Origin: an uncultured Alphaproteobacteria bacterium
GTDB taxonomy: Bacteria > Pseudomonadota > Alphaproteobacteria > HIMB59 > GCA-002718135
Length of the DNA: 33,820 nt
Assembly (NCBI GenBank): GCA_902517315.1
Contig: CABYBP010000012.1
Coordinates: 1 to 33,820, forward strand
Direction: 5' to 3'
The notes beneath the pieces were generated by a model. That model ran no database searches. It saw only the letters and a program-made list of their open reading frames with translations, and was not told where the DNA came from. Within the stretch, counting starts at the first letter, position 1. Every line of letters begins with the position of its first letter. Position numbers and translations under genes: made by a program. This document shows, in pieces, positions 24,380-33,147 of this stretch.

Positions 24380-24940
24380 TTAACTTTGCTCACTTACTTT
24401 TGTTAAAAATAGAGGAATATCTGAAAAAATTAACTCTATATTATTAACCATTTTATCAATTTTTTTATTTATTATTTCTTCCTCTGACTTTAGAAATTTA
24501 TTTAAAACATAACTTGAAACTAAATCTTTATGTCCAGGATGATCAATTCCAATGCGTATTCTAAAATAATTTTCTCCTATAAATTGGTCAATACTTTCCA
24601 ATCCATTGTGACCTCCGTTTCCACCACCTTGTTTTATTTTTACTTTTGATAATTCTAAATCAAGGTCATCATGGATGACAAAAGTATTGTCTAATTTTAT
24701 TTTATAAAAATTTACAATTTCTGAAACAGCCTTTCCAGATAAATTCATAAAAGTAAGAGGTTTTAAAACAAAAAGTTTTTGTTTATTAATCACACCATAA
24801 TATAATTCTTTAAGTTTATCTTCTTTGATTTTATCTAAATTAAAATGCGAGATTACATTATCCACTAAATGGAAACCTACATTATGTCTGGTATTTTTAT
24901 AATTTACACCTGGGTTGCCAAGTCCACAAATTAAAAACAT
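24380..24940 (-). CDS. pth: Peptidyl-tRNA hydrolase
   Basis: This 186-aa enzyme frees tRNA from peptidyl-tRNAs dropped during translation. The active site is recognisable as N9 and H19 in G-L-G-N-P-G-x-N-Y-x-N-T-R-H-N-V-G-F and the aspartate of H-D-D-L-D. The substrate channel carries K-P-x-T-F-M-N-L-S-G and G-G-G-N-G-G-H-N-G-L. Length fits the family. It lies between rplY (21 bases upstream) and ychF (2 bases downstream) in a conserved bacterial gene order. Confidence 0.96.
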   Translation of the reverse strand: MFLICGLGNPGVNYKNTRHNVGFHLVDNVISHFNLDKIKEDKLKELYYGVINKQKLFVLKPLTFMNLSGKAVSEIVNFYKIKLDNTFVIHDDLDLELSKVKIKQGGGNGGHNGLESIDQFIGENYFRIRIGIDHPGHKDLVSSYVLNKFLKSEEEIINKKIDKMVNNIELIFSDIPLFLTKVSEQS

Positions 24941-24961
24941 ATAATGAAATATAAAGTAAAG

Positions 24962-25639
24962 TTACTTAGATTCTTTATTTTCTTCTTTATTATCAGAAGA
25001 TTGTTCTTTCTTCTCGTCTGATTTATCTTCGGTACCTTCTGCTGCACCTTCTTCGCTTGTTTCTTCAGTTTTTGTTTCTACCTCAACCGTTGGTGGAACT
25101 AAAGTAGCTATTACAAAATCTCTATCAGATATAGTAGGAACAACTCCCTCAGGAAGTTGAATATTGCTAATCTTTACTGCATCACCTATTTCGCTTTCAA
25201 TTAAGTCAAACTCTAATTTGCTAGGTATGTTACTCGCATTACATGTTAACTCTACAAGTCTTCTAACTGTGTTTAATACTCCACCCTTTTTTAAACCAGG
25301 ACATTTATCTTGATTTAAAAACTCAACAGGGATTTCAACATTTACCTTTGTAGTTTCTAGGACTCTTAAAAAATCAAAATGGATTAGTTGATCAGTTACG
25401 GGATGATATTGTAATTGCTTAGGAAGTATTTTTTCTTTTTTTCCCTCAACATCAAGGTTAATAATAGTTGAGTAAAAAGAACCAGTACTCATCAATTTTT
25501 TTAGTAATTTTTCTTCAAAAGCAATTTTCGTTGGCTCGGTTCCCTTACCATATATAATGCCAGGTACTAACCCCTTAACTAAAAGACTATGGCTTGAACC
25601 AATATCTTTATTTCTTTCAATTGCTTTAATATCATTCAT
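24962..25639 (-). CDS. rplY: 50S ribosomal protein L25/general stress protein Ctc (bL25)
   Basis: This 225-aa protein is the long, CTC/TL5-type bL25 that binds 5S rRNA. The N-terminal beta-barrel (about 1-90) contains the P-x-x-L-Q-Y-H-P-V-T-D-Q-L-I-H-F-D-F-L-R-V pattern; the second domain (about 95-185) has P-V-E-F-x-N-x-D-x-C-P-G-L-K-K-G-G-V-L-N. The last 35 residues form a low-complexity Glu/Lys/Ser tail (from about 190), common in alphaproteobacterial L25. The first residues before the R-N-K-D-I-G-S-S segment look short, so the 5S-binding strand starts almost at the ATG. It sits 12 bases after prs. Confidence 0.95.
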   Translation of the reverse strand: MNDIKAIERNKDIGSSHSLLVKGLVPGIIYGKGTEPTKIAFEEKLLKKLMSTGSFYSTIINLDVEGKKEKILPKQLQYHPVTDQLIHFDFLRVLETTKVNVEIPVEFLNQDKCPGLKKGGVLNTVRRLVELTCNASNIPSKLEFDLIESEIGDAVKISNIQLPEGVVPTISDRDFVIATLVPPTVEVETKTEETSEEGAAEGTEDKSDEKKEQSSDNKEENKESK

Positions 25640-25651
25640 AAGTTTAAAAAA

Positions 25652-26587
25652 TTAATCGAAAAGGGCAGACACTGAAGTATCAGTGTTAATCCTTTTAATC
25701 GCATCACCCATTAAAGGAGCTATACTAATATGTCTAATGTTTTTTATGCTTTTTACCTCCTTAGAGGGTTCAATTGTATCTGTTAATACCAACTCTTTTA
25801 TAGTTGAATTTTCTATCTTTTTAAGGGCATCTCCAGATAATACACCGTGAACAATATAAGAATATATTTCTCTAGCTCCACTTTTACTTAGAGCTTCTGC
25901 AGCATTACATAATGTACCTGCAGAGTCAGCGATATCATCTAATAAGATACAAGTTTTATCTTTTACATCACCAATAATATTCATTACCTCAGATTCACCT
26001 GCTTTTTCTCTTCTTTTATCAGCAATTGCAAGTCCAGCATCTAATCTTTTTGCAAAAGCTCTTGCTCTAACGACACCTCCAACATCAGGTGAAGTTACAA
26101 CTAAATTTTTGTTACCATTAAATTTTTCTTTAACATCATCAATTATAGGTCTTACAGAAAAAATATTATCTAAAGGTATATCAAAAAAACCTTGTATTTG
26201 ACCTGCATGTAAATCCATTGTTAAAACTCTATCAGCCCCTGCAGATGTAATTAGGTTAGCAACAAGTTTGGCTGTGATAGGTGTCCTAGGTCCAGTTTTT
26301 CTATCTTGCCTTGCATATCCATAATATGGAATAACGGCTGTAATCCTTTTTGCCGAGCCTCTTCTTGCAGCATCTATTGTAATTAGAAGCTCCATTAAAT
26401 GATCATTTGCTGGATGTGATGTTGACTGTATGATGAAAACATCTTCACCCCTGATATTTTCATTTATTTCAACGAATATTTCTCTATCATTAAAAGTTCT
26501 AACAGATGCATCTGCTAAAGGAACATTAATGTGGTTAGAAATTTTTTCTGCTAATGATTTGCTACTATTACAGGCGATTATTTTCAT
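25652..26587 (-). CDS. prs: Ribose-phosphate pyrophosphokinase
   Basis: This 311-aa enzyme makes PRPP from ribose 5-phosphate and ATP, feeding purine, pyrimidine, histidine, tryptophan and NAD synthesis. Family landmarks are [14 protein letters not shown], the [13 protein letters not shown] loop, [12 protein letters not shown], the V-V-S-P-D-V-G-G-V-like segment (here [13 protein letters not shown]) and the PRPP-binding [11 protein letters not shown]. Length is typical of class I enzymes. It lies upstream of rplY and downstream of pgeF, with 47 bases to the latter. Confidence 0.97.
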   Translation of the reverse strand: MKIIACNSSKSLAEKISNHINVPLADASVRTFNDREIFVEINENIRGEDVFIIQSTSHPANDHLMELLITIDAARRGSAKRITAVIPYYGYARQDRKTGPRTPITAKLVANLITSAGADRVLTMDLHAGQIQGFFDIPLDNIFSVRPIIDDVKEKFNGNKNLVVTSPDVGGVVRARAFAKRLDAGLAIADKRREKAGESEVMNIIGDVKDKTCILLDDIADSAGTLCNAAEALSKSGAREIYSYIVHGVLSGDALKKIENSTIKELVLTDTIEPSKEVKSIKNIRHISIAPLMGDAIKRINTDTSVSALFD

Positions 26588-26634
26588 ATAATCAAATTAT
26601 CTACTATATGACTATTCTAATAGATCAACTAAAA

Positions 26635-27399
26635 TTAATCATTAAATGCAATGATATTAATCATTCTTCCAGTATCTCTAAACATTTGAGATTCTCTACG
26701 ATGACTAAAAAAAATCCTCTTATTAGAGAAGGTATCTTTGTTAATATTATATATATTTTTAATACCTAATTCTTTAAATTGATAGTTAATCAATCTTCTT
26801 AAATTAAATAAATCTTTGTCTTTATTTTTGTATTTGAAGAAAATAGAGTATTTTTTATTTTTGCTTATAAACTTGCTTTTAAAGTCTTTTGATACTTCAA
26901 AGTTTTTAAAGTGCAAACAAGGACCAATGAGAACAACAATATTTTTCTTAATTATTTTTTGTTTATTAAAATATCCTATACCTTTAGAAGCTATATTTTT
27001 TAATGCCCCTTTCCAGCCTGAATGAAGAGCGCAAATATATTTTTTATTTTTATCAAAAATAAATATTGGACAGCAATCTGCAGTTAAAACACCTAAAGCA
27101 ATTTGTTTATTATTTGTAATTAACCCATCTCCAGAATATTTTTTACTTATATTTTTTCTATTAATTTTTATGATTTTGTTTGAGTGTACTTGACTAATAA
27201 ATTTAATCTTTTTTTTGATATTTAAATTTTTCAGACAAATATTAATATTTTTTTTTACATTACTTTCTGTATCTTTTTGGTTTAAGCTGCAATTTAATGA
27301 ATAGTTTTCATTTTTTGATACTCCACCATTTCTAGTAAAAAAACCAGCTTTAACAAAAGACTTAATTTTTGTATGTGTAAAATAATTTTTAGTAATCAT
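26635..27399 (-). CDS. pgeF: Peptidoglycan editing factor PgeF (YfiH/LACC1 family)
   Basis: This 254-aa protein belongs to the DUF152/YfiH family, once called polyphenol oxidase and now linked to removal of misplaced amino acids from peptidoglycan precursors; human LACC1 is a purine-nucleoside enzyme of the same fold. The zinc/catalytic triad is H72 (Q-V-H-S-N), C109 (T-A-D-C-C-P) and H126 (L-H-S-G-W-K-G), and I-G-P-C-L-H follows. The sequence is lysine- and asparagine-rich compared with its neighbours. It overlaps the methyltransferase gene by four bases; lgt-methyltransferase-pgeF is a recurrent alphaproteobacterial order. Confidence 0.93.
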   Translation of the reverse strand: MITKNYFTHTKIKSFVKAGFFTRNGGVSKNENYSLNCSLNQKDTESNVKKNINICLKNLNIKKKIKFISQVHSNKIIKINRKNISKKYSGDGLITNNKQIALGVLTADCCPIFIFDKNKKYICALHSGWKGALKNIASKGIGYFNKQKIIKKNIVVLIGPCLHFKNFEVSKDFKSKFISKNKKYSIFFKYKNKDKDLFNLRRLINYQFKELGIKNIYNINKDTFSNKRIFFSHRRESQMFRDTGRMINIIAFND

Positions 27400-28448
27400 A
27401 AATTAGAAACAACAAGACACTTAAATAAGTTTCCCATCCTTTCAACATTAATTAATCTATTCACTTCTTCATCCAATAAATTTTTATTTAAATTCAAATT
27501 TTTATTTAGTAATTTTTTTGTTCTTTCTAATATTCCATATTTTACTAAAAAATCTCTTTGTGAAAGAAATTCGTTGATTTGTAATTTGTTTTGTTTTGCT
27601 ATTTCAATTAATTGATTGAAATTTACATGACTCGAAATGTCTTGTTGGCCAATATTTTCAAATATACTGGTTTTTTTATGATTGTATATTGCTTGTAATG
27701 TAAAGTTTTTTATTTTCTTATTATATCCATAATCGAATAAAATACATATACCCTTATTTTTTTTTAGATATTTACAAATTTGCTCAAAATATTTATTTCT
27801 TGAATAAGAGACTTCATAAATTTTTTGTTTTCTGTATTTACTTAAATAATCTAATATTTTTTTACTAATTACTCTTTTATTAATAGAATAATATTTATTT
27901 TCATTTTTATTAAATTTTACATATCTTTCAAACCAATGATTATTATCATTTATAAATTGCCTTACAGGAAAACAGTCAAAAAATTCGTTTGAATATATTA
28001 TTGAAGGCAGTTTAGATCTGAAATTTAAAGCATTCGACCATTTAATTTTTGATTGTCTAAAATAATTTAAGTTCTTTTTTTGTATTTTTCTTAATTCTTT
28101 ATTTATTTCTATTAAATTAACATCAGCATTTTCAAAAAAATTAGGAAGTATCTGAGAAGATCTTTCTATATCTTTAAATAAAGTTCCATTTCCTGGGCCT
28201 AATTCAATTAAGTTAAATTTTGAGTTAATTTTTTCTTTCCAATGATAAACTAAATACATACCAATAATTTCTCCAAACATTTGTGAAATTTCTGGAGATG
28301 TAACAAAGTCAAATTTTCTTCCTATGGGTTTTTTTCTTAAGTAATAACCATTACTTGCAAAAAGAGCCATTTCTATAAATTTATCTAAACGAATATCTTT
28401 TTTACTCTTTAGAGGTTTTATTTTATTAATTTTTCTTTTTCTTAACAT
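27396..28448 (-). CDS. MidA/NDUFAF7-type SAM-dependent methyltransferase
   Basis: This 350-aa protein matches the COG1565 family, whose mitochondrial member NDUFAF7 methylates an arginine of a complex I subunit. Seen features: F-V-T-S-P-E-I-S-Q-M-F-G-E (about 48-60), the SAM loop E-L-G-P-G-N-G-T-L (82-90), Y-S-N-E-F-F-D-C-F-P-V-R-Q-F, and the distal D-I-S-S-H-V-N-F segment. The bacterial substrate is unknown, though complex I is a reasonable guess. The start lies 23 bases inside the end of lgt, a long overlap for this window; a later start would cut into the domain, so I keep it. Composition is extreme in A/T and Lys/Asn. Confidence 0.88.
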   Translation of the reverse strand: MLRKRKINKIKPLKSKKDIRLDKFIEMALFASNGYYLRKKPIGRKFDFVTSPEISQMFGEIIGMYLVYHWKEKINSKFNLIELGPGNGTLFKDIERSSQILPNFFENADVNLIEINKELRKIQKKNLNYFRQSKIKWSNALNFRSKLPSIIYSNEFFDCFPVRQFINDNNHWFERYVKFNKNENKYYSINKRVISKKILDYLSKYRKQKIYEVSYSRNKYFEQICKYLKKNKGICILFDYGYNKKIKNFTLQAIYNHKKTSIFENIGQQDISSHVNFNQLIEIAKQNKLQINEFLSQRDFLVKYGILERTKKLLNKNLNLNKNLLDEEVNRLINVERMGNLFKCLVVSNL

Positions 28449-29217
28449 TTTGAATTATCAATATTCCAAAAGTAAAAAAAGGTATACATAGTATTTGACC
28501 CATTGAAATAAAATTAAAAAATAACCCTAAGTGTAAATCTGGTTCTCTGACGTATTCAATTAAAAATCTAAATATGGAATAAAATATTAAAAATAGACCA
28601 CTAATTACTCCGTAAATTTTGTATTTTTTTATCTTATAAAAATAGATTAATAATATGAGAAATAAAATTATTCCCTCAAAAAAGGCTTCATATATTTGAG
28701 AAGGATGTCTTGGTATATTATCTATTGATGGATAAATAACTGATATATAAAAATCGGTTGGTCTACCTATTAGTTCTGTATTAACAAAGTTTGCAATTCT
28801 ACCAAAGAACAATCCAATAGGAGCAACGATTGAAACTAAATCAGATAGGTAGAAAAAATTTTTTTCATTAATTTTTGCAAATATTAAAGTACTTATTATT
28901 ATACCAATCAACCCGCCATGAAATGACATACCTCCATTCCAAATTTCAAATAGATAAAAAGGATTAGTTAAAAATTCATTAAGTTGATAAAAAATAACAT
29001 AACCTGTCCGTCCTCCGATAATTACACCTAATACTGCCCAAATAAGAAAGCTATCTATATTTTTATTACTGTATTGATTTCCATAAATTTTGTTTAATCT
29101 TTTAATAATATAAATCCCTAATAGAAATCCTAAGATATATGCTAAACTGTACCATCTTATCTCAATAAAACCGATTGATAAGATTACAGGATCTATTGAT
29201 GGTTGAATAAAATTCAT
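28426..29217 (-). CDS. lgt: Prolipoprotein diacylglyceryl transferase
   Basis: This 263-aa integral membrane enzyme moves diacylglycerol from phosphatidylglycerol to the lipobox cysteine of prolipoproteins. It has about seven membrane helices. Conserved residues can be matched to E. coli Lgt with a steady offset of three: H100 in M-S-F-H-G-G-L-I-G, and R140, N143 and E148 in G-R-I-A-N-F-V-N-T-E-L-I-G-R, the Lgt signature. R-H-P-S-Q-I-Y-E-A and R-F-x-x-E-Y-V-R-E-P-D follow. It is the first gene of the minus-strand group running to ychF and is divergent from the ubiK-like gene across a 23-base gap. Confidence 0.97.
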   Translation of the reverse strand: MNFIQPSIDPVILSIGFIEIRWYSLAYILGFLLGIYIIKRLNKIYGNQYSNKNIDSFLIWAVLGVIIGGRTGYVIFYQLNEFLTNPFYLFEIWNGGMSFHGGLIGIIISTLIFAKINEKNFFYLSDLVSIVAPIGLFFGRIANFVNTELIGRPTDFYISVIYPSIDNIPRHPSQIYEAFFEGIILFLILLIYFYKIKKYKIYGVISGLFLIFYSIFRFLIEYVREPDLHLGLFFNFISMGQILCIPFFTFGILIIQNVKKKKN

Positions 29218-29240
29218 TTATATATATTTGATATTATAAC

Positions 29241-29531
29241 ATGGTTGATAGAAACAAAATACTTTCCGATTTATCAAAATTTGCAGTTGATGCTATGAGC
29301 ACTTTTTCAGGTGTAAAAGAAGAAATTGAAACAATTGTATCCTTACGAGTTAACAAAATAATAAAAAAAATGAATCTTGTAAAAAAAGATGAATTTGAAG
29401 CACTGAAAAAAATGGTGCAAAAAGTAATGATGGAAAATGAAAAATTAAAAAAAACATCTTCAAGATCAGTTAAATCTAAGAAAAAAACAGTTAAAAAGAA
29501 AAAAACTATTAAAAAGAAATCAAAAAGGTAG
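29241..29531 (+). CDS. ubiK: UbiK/BMFP (YqiC)-family accessory protein
   Basis: This 96-aa protein resembles the BMFP domain family (E. coli UbiK/YqiC), a small trimeric coiled-coil protein that assists aerobic ubiquinone synthesis and can associate with membranes. The first 75 residues form an amphipathic helix and a coiled coil, with the family pattern D-A-M-S-T-F-S-G-V-K-E-E-I-E, then V-x-K-D-E-F-E-A-L-K-K-M-V. The last 25 residues are almost only K, S, R and T, a basic tail unusual in length. It is divergent from lgt. Function in quinone synthesis is inferred from the family, with modest support from a COQ9-like gene 1.4 kb downstream. Confidence 0.78.
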   Translation: MVDRNKILSDLSKFAVDAMSTFSGVKEEIETIVSLRVNKIIKKMNLVKKDEFEALKKMVQKVMMENEKLKKTSSRSVKSKKKTVKKKKTIKKKSKR

Positions 29532-29638
29532 GAATCCTCAACTAATTCACATTTTTATAGATTTTTCCTTGCAAAATACGAGTCCAATCTAGTAATCAAT
29601 ATATAGTACTAATTATATGTGCCATGACTATATAGTGT
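29532..29638. other. Intergenic region before the ybjN-like gene
   Basis: The 107 bases contain no open frame or stable hairpin that I can see. TTGCAA (29569-29574) and TATAGT copies at 29602-29607 and 29631-29636 are promoter-like but not correctly spaced. A TATAGT two bases before the ATG is too close to act as a normal -10 for this start. Confidence 0.3.
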
Positions 29639-30127
29639 ATGGAAAATGAGAATATATTGTTAAATCCCATAGATATCATTGAAGATGTTATTCATCAAAA
29701 AAAATGGAATTTTAGTAGAGCTGCCGATCATGAATTAGTTGCTGAGATAGCATCCCATTGGTGTGCTTACAGATTATATTTCACATGGTCTGAAAATATT
29801 AATGCGCTAAGTTTTTCAATAACTTTTGATATTAAGTTTCCTGAAACTAAACTCAGTAAGGCGTATGAATTACTAGGACTTATAAATGAGAACTTATGGA
29901 TTGGGCATTTTGATATAACAAGTAAAAATGGAATCCCAGCTTTTAGACATACTTTATTATCAAATAATTCAACAGAAACATTGCACAAAAAATTTGAAGA
30001 TCTTGTTGATATTGGAATTTATGAATGTGAAAAATTTTATCCAAGTTTTCAGCAAGTTCTCTTTGACGATATTCCACCTAAAGAAGCTATAAAATTCTCT
30101 AATTTTGAAGTTATTGGTAGAGCTTAA
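29639..30127 (+). CDS. YbjN-domain protein
   Basis: This 162-aa protein matches the alphaproteobacterial YbjN family (DUF1790-like), related to type III secretion chaperone folds. Family features are the opening N-P-I-D-I-I-E-D-V, a W near residue 23, the Y-R-L-Y-F-T-W strand, the K-A-Y-E-L-L-G-L-I-N-E-N-L-W-I-G-H-F-D segment and R-H-T-L-L. No enzymatic residues are known for the family. E. coli YbjN influences motility and stress genes, but that cannot be carried over. It precedes proC by 32 bases, an order seen in many alphaproteobacteria. Confidence 0.85.
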   Translation: MENENILLNPIDIIEDVIHQKKWNFSRAADHELVAEIASHWCAYRLYFTWSENINALSFSITFDIKFPETKLSKAYELLGLINENLWIGHFDITSKNGIPAFRHTLLSNNSTETLHKKFEDLVDIGIYECEKFYPSFQQVLFDDIPPKEAIKFSNFEVIGRA

Positions 30128-30159
30128 ATTTTATAATAAAACTGCTATATTATAGATAT

Positions 30160-30975
30160 ATGAAAGATATCTTATTAATCGGATGTGGTCACATGGGTGG
30201 ATCTTTAATATCTGGATGGTCTAACTCCAAGAATTACACCATCAGTGTTGTAGATAAAAAAAAATATGCAAGTCTTAAACATAGAAATAGAAATAAGAAG
30301 ATAAAATTTTTTAAATCAATTAATGATATAGATAATCAAAACAATTTTGATTTTATAATATTTGCAATTAGACCAATTGAATTAACAAATGTTTTTAAAG
30401 AATTAAAAAATGTAAATATTAACAAAAAATCTATAGCAATAAGTGTAATAGCTGGCAAAAAAACAGAAATTTTCAAAAAAAATTTATTAAATATAAACAA
30501 AATTGTAAGAGTGATGCCAAACATGCCTGCATTAATAGGAGAGGGTGTTCATTGCATCTATCCGAATAAATCTGTTAATAAAAAAGAAATTAAAGAAATT
30601 GATAATTTGTTTTCTTTGAGTGGTAAAACTCTTTTTTTCAATGATGAAATTTTCATAGACAAAGCAACTGCTGTGTCAGGGAGTGGCCCAGGTTTCATAT
30701 TTCAGTTAATTGATATTATGGAAAAATCTGCAATTAATTTAGGTTTTACCAAAAAGACAGCTAAAATTTTAATTAATGAAACTTTTAGAGGTTCTTTAAA
30801 TTTATTAAATTCTAATAATGTCTCTGCTGAAAAAATGGTTGAAACTGTTGCAACAAAAGGAGGTACAACCGAAGCAGGAATTAAGAAAATGAAAATAAAT
30901 AAAGTTGACAAAATTTTTAATCAAGTTTTTAACGCAGCATATACAAGAGCAAAACAGCAAGGTAATAGTAAGTGA
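30160..30975 (+). CDS. proC: Pyrroline-5-carboxylate reductase
   Basis: This 271-aa NAD(P)H-dependent enzyme makes proline from pyrroline-5-carboxylate. The N-terminal Rossmann fold opens with L-I-G-C-G-H-M-G-G-S (6-15). R-V-M-P-N-M-P-A marks the linker region, and the C-terminal helical dimerisation domain has T-A-V-S-G-S-G-P-G-F (170-179) and K-G-G-T-T-E-A-G (233-240), both ProC signatures. Length is normal. Its last codons overlap the GTG start of the COQ9-like gene by four bases (GTGA). Confidence 0.96.
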   Translation: MKDILLIGCGHMGGSLISGWSNSKNYTISVVDKKKYASLKHRNRNKKIKFFKSINDIDNQNNFDFIIFAIRPIELTNVFKELKNVNINKKSIAISVIAGKKTEIFKKNLLNINKIVRVMPNMPALIGEGVHCIYPNKSVNKKEIKEIDNLFSLSGKTLFFNDEIFIDKATAVSGSGPGFIFQLIDIMEKSAINLGFTKKTAKILINETFRGSLNLLNSNNVSAEKMVETVATKGGTTEAGIKKMKINKVDKIFNQVFNAAYTRAKQQGNSK

Positions 30976-31508
30976 ATCAAAATAAAATATCTCTAGCAAA
31001 AAAGACTTTACAATATTTAGAGAAAAAAAAAATAAGAGACATTAATCTTAAAACTCTTTTATCTACTACCAAAGTGTCAGATATGAATAATAAAATTGAT
31101 TTAATCTTAAATATTAATGACTTCTTCGATTTTCAATTAAAAAAAAATCTTGTTAATATAGAAAAGTCATCACAAAGAGATATGTTATTTGAAATTATGA
31201 TGGCTCGTTATGATATATTAAATGAATATAGAACTTCTGTAAAAAAAATAATTAATCATTTTATGTCTAGACCACAAGAAGTATTAAAGCTCCTTCCTAA
31301 ATCAGTTGAGAGCAAAATTTTAATTGCTACTTTTGCAAATATTAATCTTAATGGTATCCAGGGTGTTATAAAATTAAAAATTATTTTTGTACTTTATTAT
31401 ATAACCCTATTTACTTGGTTTAATGATGAAAATGAAAGTTTAGAAAAAACAATGAGTGTATTAGATAAATATTTAAACAATATTGAAAAAGTTATAAAAT
31501 TTCCATGA
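30972..31508 (+). CDS. COQ9-like ubiquinone biosynthesis accessory protein
   Basis: This 178-aa protein starts at GTG 30972, overlapping proC by four bases. It resembles COQ9 of alphaproteobacteria and mitochondria, a TetR-fold lipid-binding protein that presents quinone precursors to the hydroxylase COQ7. Seen pattern: an N-terminal helix-turn-helix-like region (about 1-50), then R-D-M-L-F-E-I-M-M-A-R-Y-D-I-L-N (about 65-80, matching the R-x-x-L-F-x-x-x-M-x-R-x-D core) and, near the C terminus, T-W-F-N-D-E-N-E-S-L-E-K-T-M-S-V-L-D, matching the W-x-x-D-x-S-x-D-L-x-x-T-M-A-x-L-D segment. Divergence is high, so a plain TetR-like protein is the alternative. The UbiK-like gene nearby fits a quinone role. 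Confidence 0.75.
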   Translation: MNQNKISLAKKTLQYLEKKKIRDINLKTLLSTTKVSDMNNKIDLILNINDFFDFQLKKNLVNIEKSSQRDMLFEIMMARYDILNEYRTSVKKIINHFMSRPQEVLKLLPKSVESKILIATFANINLNGIQGVIKLKIIFVLYYITLFTWFNDENESLEKTMSVLDKYLNNIEKVIKFP

Positions 31509-31852
31509 GCTCTAACAATTTTATAAACTACAAACAATTTGAAAATGTAGATATAAGAATAGGAACAGTGATTGAAGCTTATGAATATAATGAATTAAAA
31601 AAACCATCTATAATTTTGAAAATAGATTTTGGTGAAAAAATTGGTATAAAAAAAACTTCTGCACAACTACAAAAATATTATAAGGGTGATGAATTAATTA
31701 ATAAGCAAGTTATTGCTGTTATAAACTTTGAACCTAAGCAAATTGGTAAAATTATCTCAGAAGTATTAGTTCTTGGGGTGCCAGACCTAGAAAATGAACC
31801 AATTTTGTTGTCTCCAGATAAACCAGTAAATAATGGGGAAAAATTATTTTAA
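31505..31852 (+). CDS. csaA: tRNA-binding domain protein CsaA
   Basis: This 115-aa protein consists of a single OB-fold tRNA-binding domain of the CsaA type, described as a secretion-related chaperone in Bacillus and related to the C-terminal domain of methionyl-tRNA synthetase. It follows the family closely: V-D-I-R-I-G-T-V-I-E-A, K-I-D-F-G-E-K-I-G-I-K-K-T-S-A-Q-L, the N-F-E-P-K-Q-I-G strand, E-V-L-V-L-G-V-P-D and the ending L-L-S-P-D-K-P-V-N-N-G. The ATG overlaps the COQ9-like stop by four bases. It is convergent with the histidine kinase gene two bases away. Confidence 0.92.
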   Translation: MSSNNFINYKQFENVDIRIGTVIEAYEYNELKKPSIILKIDFGEKIGIKKTSAQLQKYYKGDELINKQVIAVINFEPKQIGKIISEVLVLGVPDLENEPILLSPDKPVNNGEKLF

Positions 31853-31854
31853 AA

Positions 31855-33147
31855 TCAAATAGGAAGTAAAACTTTAAGTTGAAGACCTCCTAGATTAGAC
31901 TCAGATAATTTAACATCACCTCCATGTGATCTAATAATATCTCTAGTAATAGTTAATCCTAAACCACTTTCTCCTTTAAGTTTATTCCTAGAGGGATCCA
32001 AAGTAAAAAATGGCTTAAATACATCTTCATACTTACCTATTGGTATGCCCTCACCATCGTCGTTAAATTCAATTACACATTCTTTTTCATTTGTATAAAG
32101 AAGTATTTCAATTTTTTTTGCATATCTTTGCGAATTATCAATTATGTTATTGAAAGCTCTTTTAAGTTGGATCTGTCTACCAGAAGTTTGAATAGTGTTT
32201 TTCTCTTTTATAGTTAACTCAACACTATTTTTTTCGACTGTTTTAACAATATCACCTATTAACTCATTTATTATAATTGTTTCTATTGGTTCAGGTGATT
32301 CTGTTTTTACAAAACTAACATAACTATCTAACATTGAAGTCATTTCATTAATATCCACTTCTAGTTCAGATTTTGCTTTCTCATCTTTCATTAACGAAAT
32401 TTGTAATTTCATTCTTGTTAAAGGGGTTCTAAGATCATGGCTAACACCAGCTAGCATTTCTGTTCTTTGCTTTAAAAATCTTTTAATTCTTGTCCTCATT
32501 TGATTGAAAGCATTAGCAGTTTGCCTTATTTCATAAGCACCCGCAGTCTTAATATTTGGGGCATCTAATCCTCTTCCAAATGTCTCTGCAATAATAGCCA
32601 GTCTTTTAAGGGGTCTTAATTGTTCACTCATTAAAAAGTAAGACATAAAAAAAAGAATGATAGAGGCAAAAATCATCCAAAGCAGAAAAACAAATGCAGA
32701 TTCACTATATAGTCGATCTTTATCTACATTGATTTCTAAAATATCTTCCTCAATTTGAATATATATTAGAACACCCTCTTCAAGATTAGACAAATCATAA
32801 TCAAACTTTTTTTTCAAATTACTTAAGGATTGATTTAATCTATTAGATAATATTCCTGAGTTTAAACTATATTTTGAAGATAATAATTGTTTATCGTTAA
32901 TAATATTGATTTTCATTTTAAAATCTTGATTTGCTATATTAACTGCAATATCAGCAAGATCACTATTAATTAATTTTACTAAAACATTAATATCTGCAGC
33001 CACAGACTCCGTTAGTCTTTTAGAAATAATACTCCATGAAGTTTGATAGAAAACAAAAGAAGTAAGTAGAACTATAATAATTATAGGTACAAAGATAATA
33101 ATTATTGATCTTCCAATTAGCGTAGAAGGTATTATTTTTCTAATCAT
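31855..33147 (-). CDS. EnvZ-like sensor histidine kinase
   Basis: This 430-aa membrane kinase has two membrane helices (about 14-34 and 151-173) bracketing a periplasmic sensor of about 115 residues, a HAMP domain (about 174-225), the dimerisation/phosphoacceptor domain with H237 in V-S-H-D-L-R-T-P-L-T-R-M, and an HATPase domain with the N-box A-F-N-N-I-I-D-N (331-338), G1 D-D-G-E-G-I (363-368) and G2 G-E-S-G-L-G-L (392-398). The H-D-L-R-T-P-L-T-R-M and R-P-L-K-R-L motifs resemble EnvZ of alphaproteobacteria. It autophosphorylates and passes phosphate to the adjacent regulator, whose stop overlaps its ATG by one base. The signal it senses cannot be read from sequence. Confidence 0.93.
   Translation of the reverse strand: MIRKIIPSTLIGRSIIIIFVPIIIIVLLTSFVFYQTSWSIISKRLTESVAADINVLVKLINSDLADIAVNIANQDFKMKINIINDKQLLSSKYSLNSGILSNRLNQSLSNLKKKFDYDLSNLEEGVLIYIQIEEDILEINVDKDRLYSESAFVFLLWMIFASIILFFMSYFLMSEQLRPLKRLAIIAETFGRGLDAPNIKTAGAYEIRQTANAFNQMRTRIKRFLKQRTEMLAGVSHDLRTPLTRMKLQISLMKDEKAKSELEVDINEMTSMLDSYVSFVKTESPEPIETIIINELIGDIVKTVEKNSVELTIKEKNTIQTSGRQIQLKRAFNNIIDNSQRYAKKIEILLYTNEKECVIEFNDDGEGIPIGKYEDVFKPFFTLDPSRNKLKGESGLGLTITRDIIRSHGGDVKLSESNLGGLQLKVLLPI

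Noticed and set aside
27373..27615. Plus-strand open frame over the methyltransferase/pgeF junction
   Set aside because: It is antisense to two genes with identifiable motifs and has no plausible product.
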